A stretch of 6,058 bases of DNA from an uncultured Cellvibrio sp. (lineage in GTDB: Bacteria > Pseudomonadota > Gammaproteobacteria > Pseudomonadales > Cellvibrionaceae). Each line of letters begins with the position of its first letter. Position 1 is the first letter of the stretch. The stretch spans positions 1 through 6,058 of the forward strand of contig CAMLOU010000190.1 of the NCBI GenBank assembly GCA_946481735.1, read 5' to 3'. The position numbers and the translations under genes are program-made. The notes below the pieces were generated by a model. The model was given only the letters and a program-made list of their open reading frames with translations. It was not told where the DNA came from and did not search any database. Of the stretch, positions 6,011 through 6,058 are shown one piece after another.

Positions 6011-6036
6011 CCCTCAAGTCGTCCCTGACTTGAGGG
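6011..6036. repeat. core stem-loop with 10-bp perfect stem
   Basis: CCCTCAAGTC (6011-6020) pairs with GACTTGAGGG (6027-6036) around the loop GTCCCT. It lies inside the palindromic element and abuts its right arm. It has no adequate T-tract (TTT, then CG), so it is a poor intrinsic terminator, although it might still help end ppa transcripts or protect their 3' ends. Confidence 0.8.
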
Positions 6037-6058
6037 TTTCGAAACAACAACCCTAAAG

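Larger units (their letters stand above)
5965..6058. repeat. palindromic intergenic element with 22-bp terminal inverted repeats (MITE- or REP-like)
   Basis: The left arm at 5965-5986 (reading CATTAGGGTTGTTG and ending TTTCGAAA) and the right arm at 6037-6058 are inverted copies. They are identical over the inner 20 bp (5967-5986 with 6037-6056), and one mismatch is followed by a further match at the window edge. Each arm contains its own palindrome TTTCGAAA. The 50-bp core holds two smaller hairpins. The whole unit could extrude as a cruciform or fold as one long RNA stem. The right boundary and any target-site duplication cannot be judged because the window ends here. No transposase is encoded, so a non-autonomous mobile unit or dispersed repeat is the likeliest reading. 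Confidence 0.8.

Overview
The window reads as chromosomal DNA of a Gammaproteobacterium, most likely Cellvibrio or a close polysaccharide-degrading relative. This is an inference. It rests on the long serine-rich linkers joining small beta-rich modules in the first gene, which are typical of secreted plant-polysaccharide enzymes of Cellvibrio and Saccharophagus, on an inorganic pyrophosphatase very close to the E. coli type, and on moderate GC. No rRNA, tRNA, CRISPR array, transposase or phage gene is visible.

Layout. Positions 1-1110 (+) are the 3' end of a gene for a large secreted modular protein: a Ser-rich linker, a beta-rich module, a short poly-Ser linker, and a second related module. 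The catalytic part, if any, lies upstream of the window. A strong bidirectional terminator (1141-1170) separates it from a convergent gene at 1225-3774 (-), an RND-superfamily (MMPL/COG1033-type) inner-membrane exporter with an acidic DPFAD-repeat insert in its second periplasmic domain. Upstream of that, also on the minus strand, is a small SelW-like (Rdx) CxxC protein (4033-4353). A short divergent intergenic region leads to a plus-strand protein with two FHA domains and a C-terminal membrane anchor (true start probably 4446). Next is ppa, a soluble family I inorganic pyrophosphatase (5388-5918, +), with its own extended -10 promoter and a good Shine-Dalgarno.

The window ends in a compact palindromic element (about 5965-6058). 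Its 22-bp arms are near-perfect inverted repeats and enclose two hairpins, each carrying TCCC (GGGA on the other strand) in its loop. This is the most unusual structure in the window and looks like a dispersed intergenic repeat or MITE-like unit.

The genes do not form an obvious pathway. They look like separate transcription units: a CAZyme-type gene, an Rdx gene followed at 258 bp by the exporter gene, an FHA gene, and a housekeeping ppa gene. No complete new multi-gene system is visible. The points that merit follow-up are the terminal repeat, the two unassigned modules, the asymmetric FHA pair, the exporter's acidic insert and lost TM4 aspartate, and the altered signature of the pyrophosphatase.
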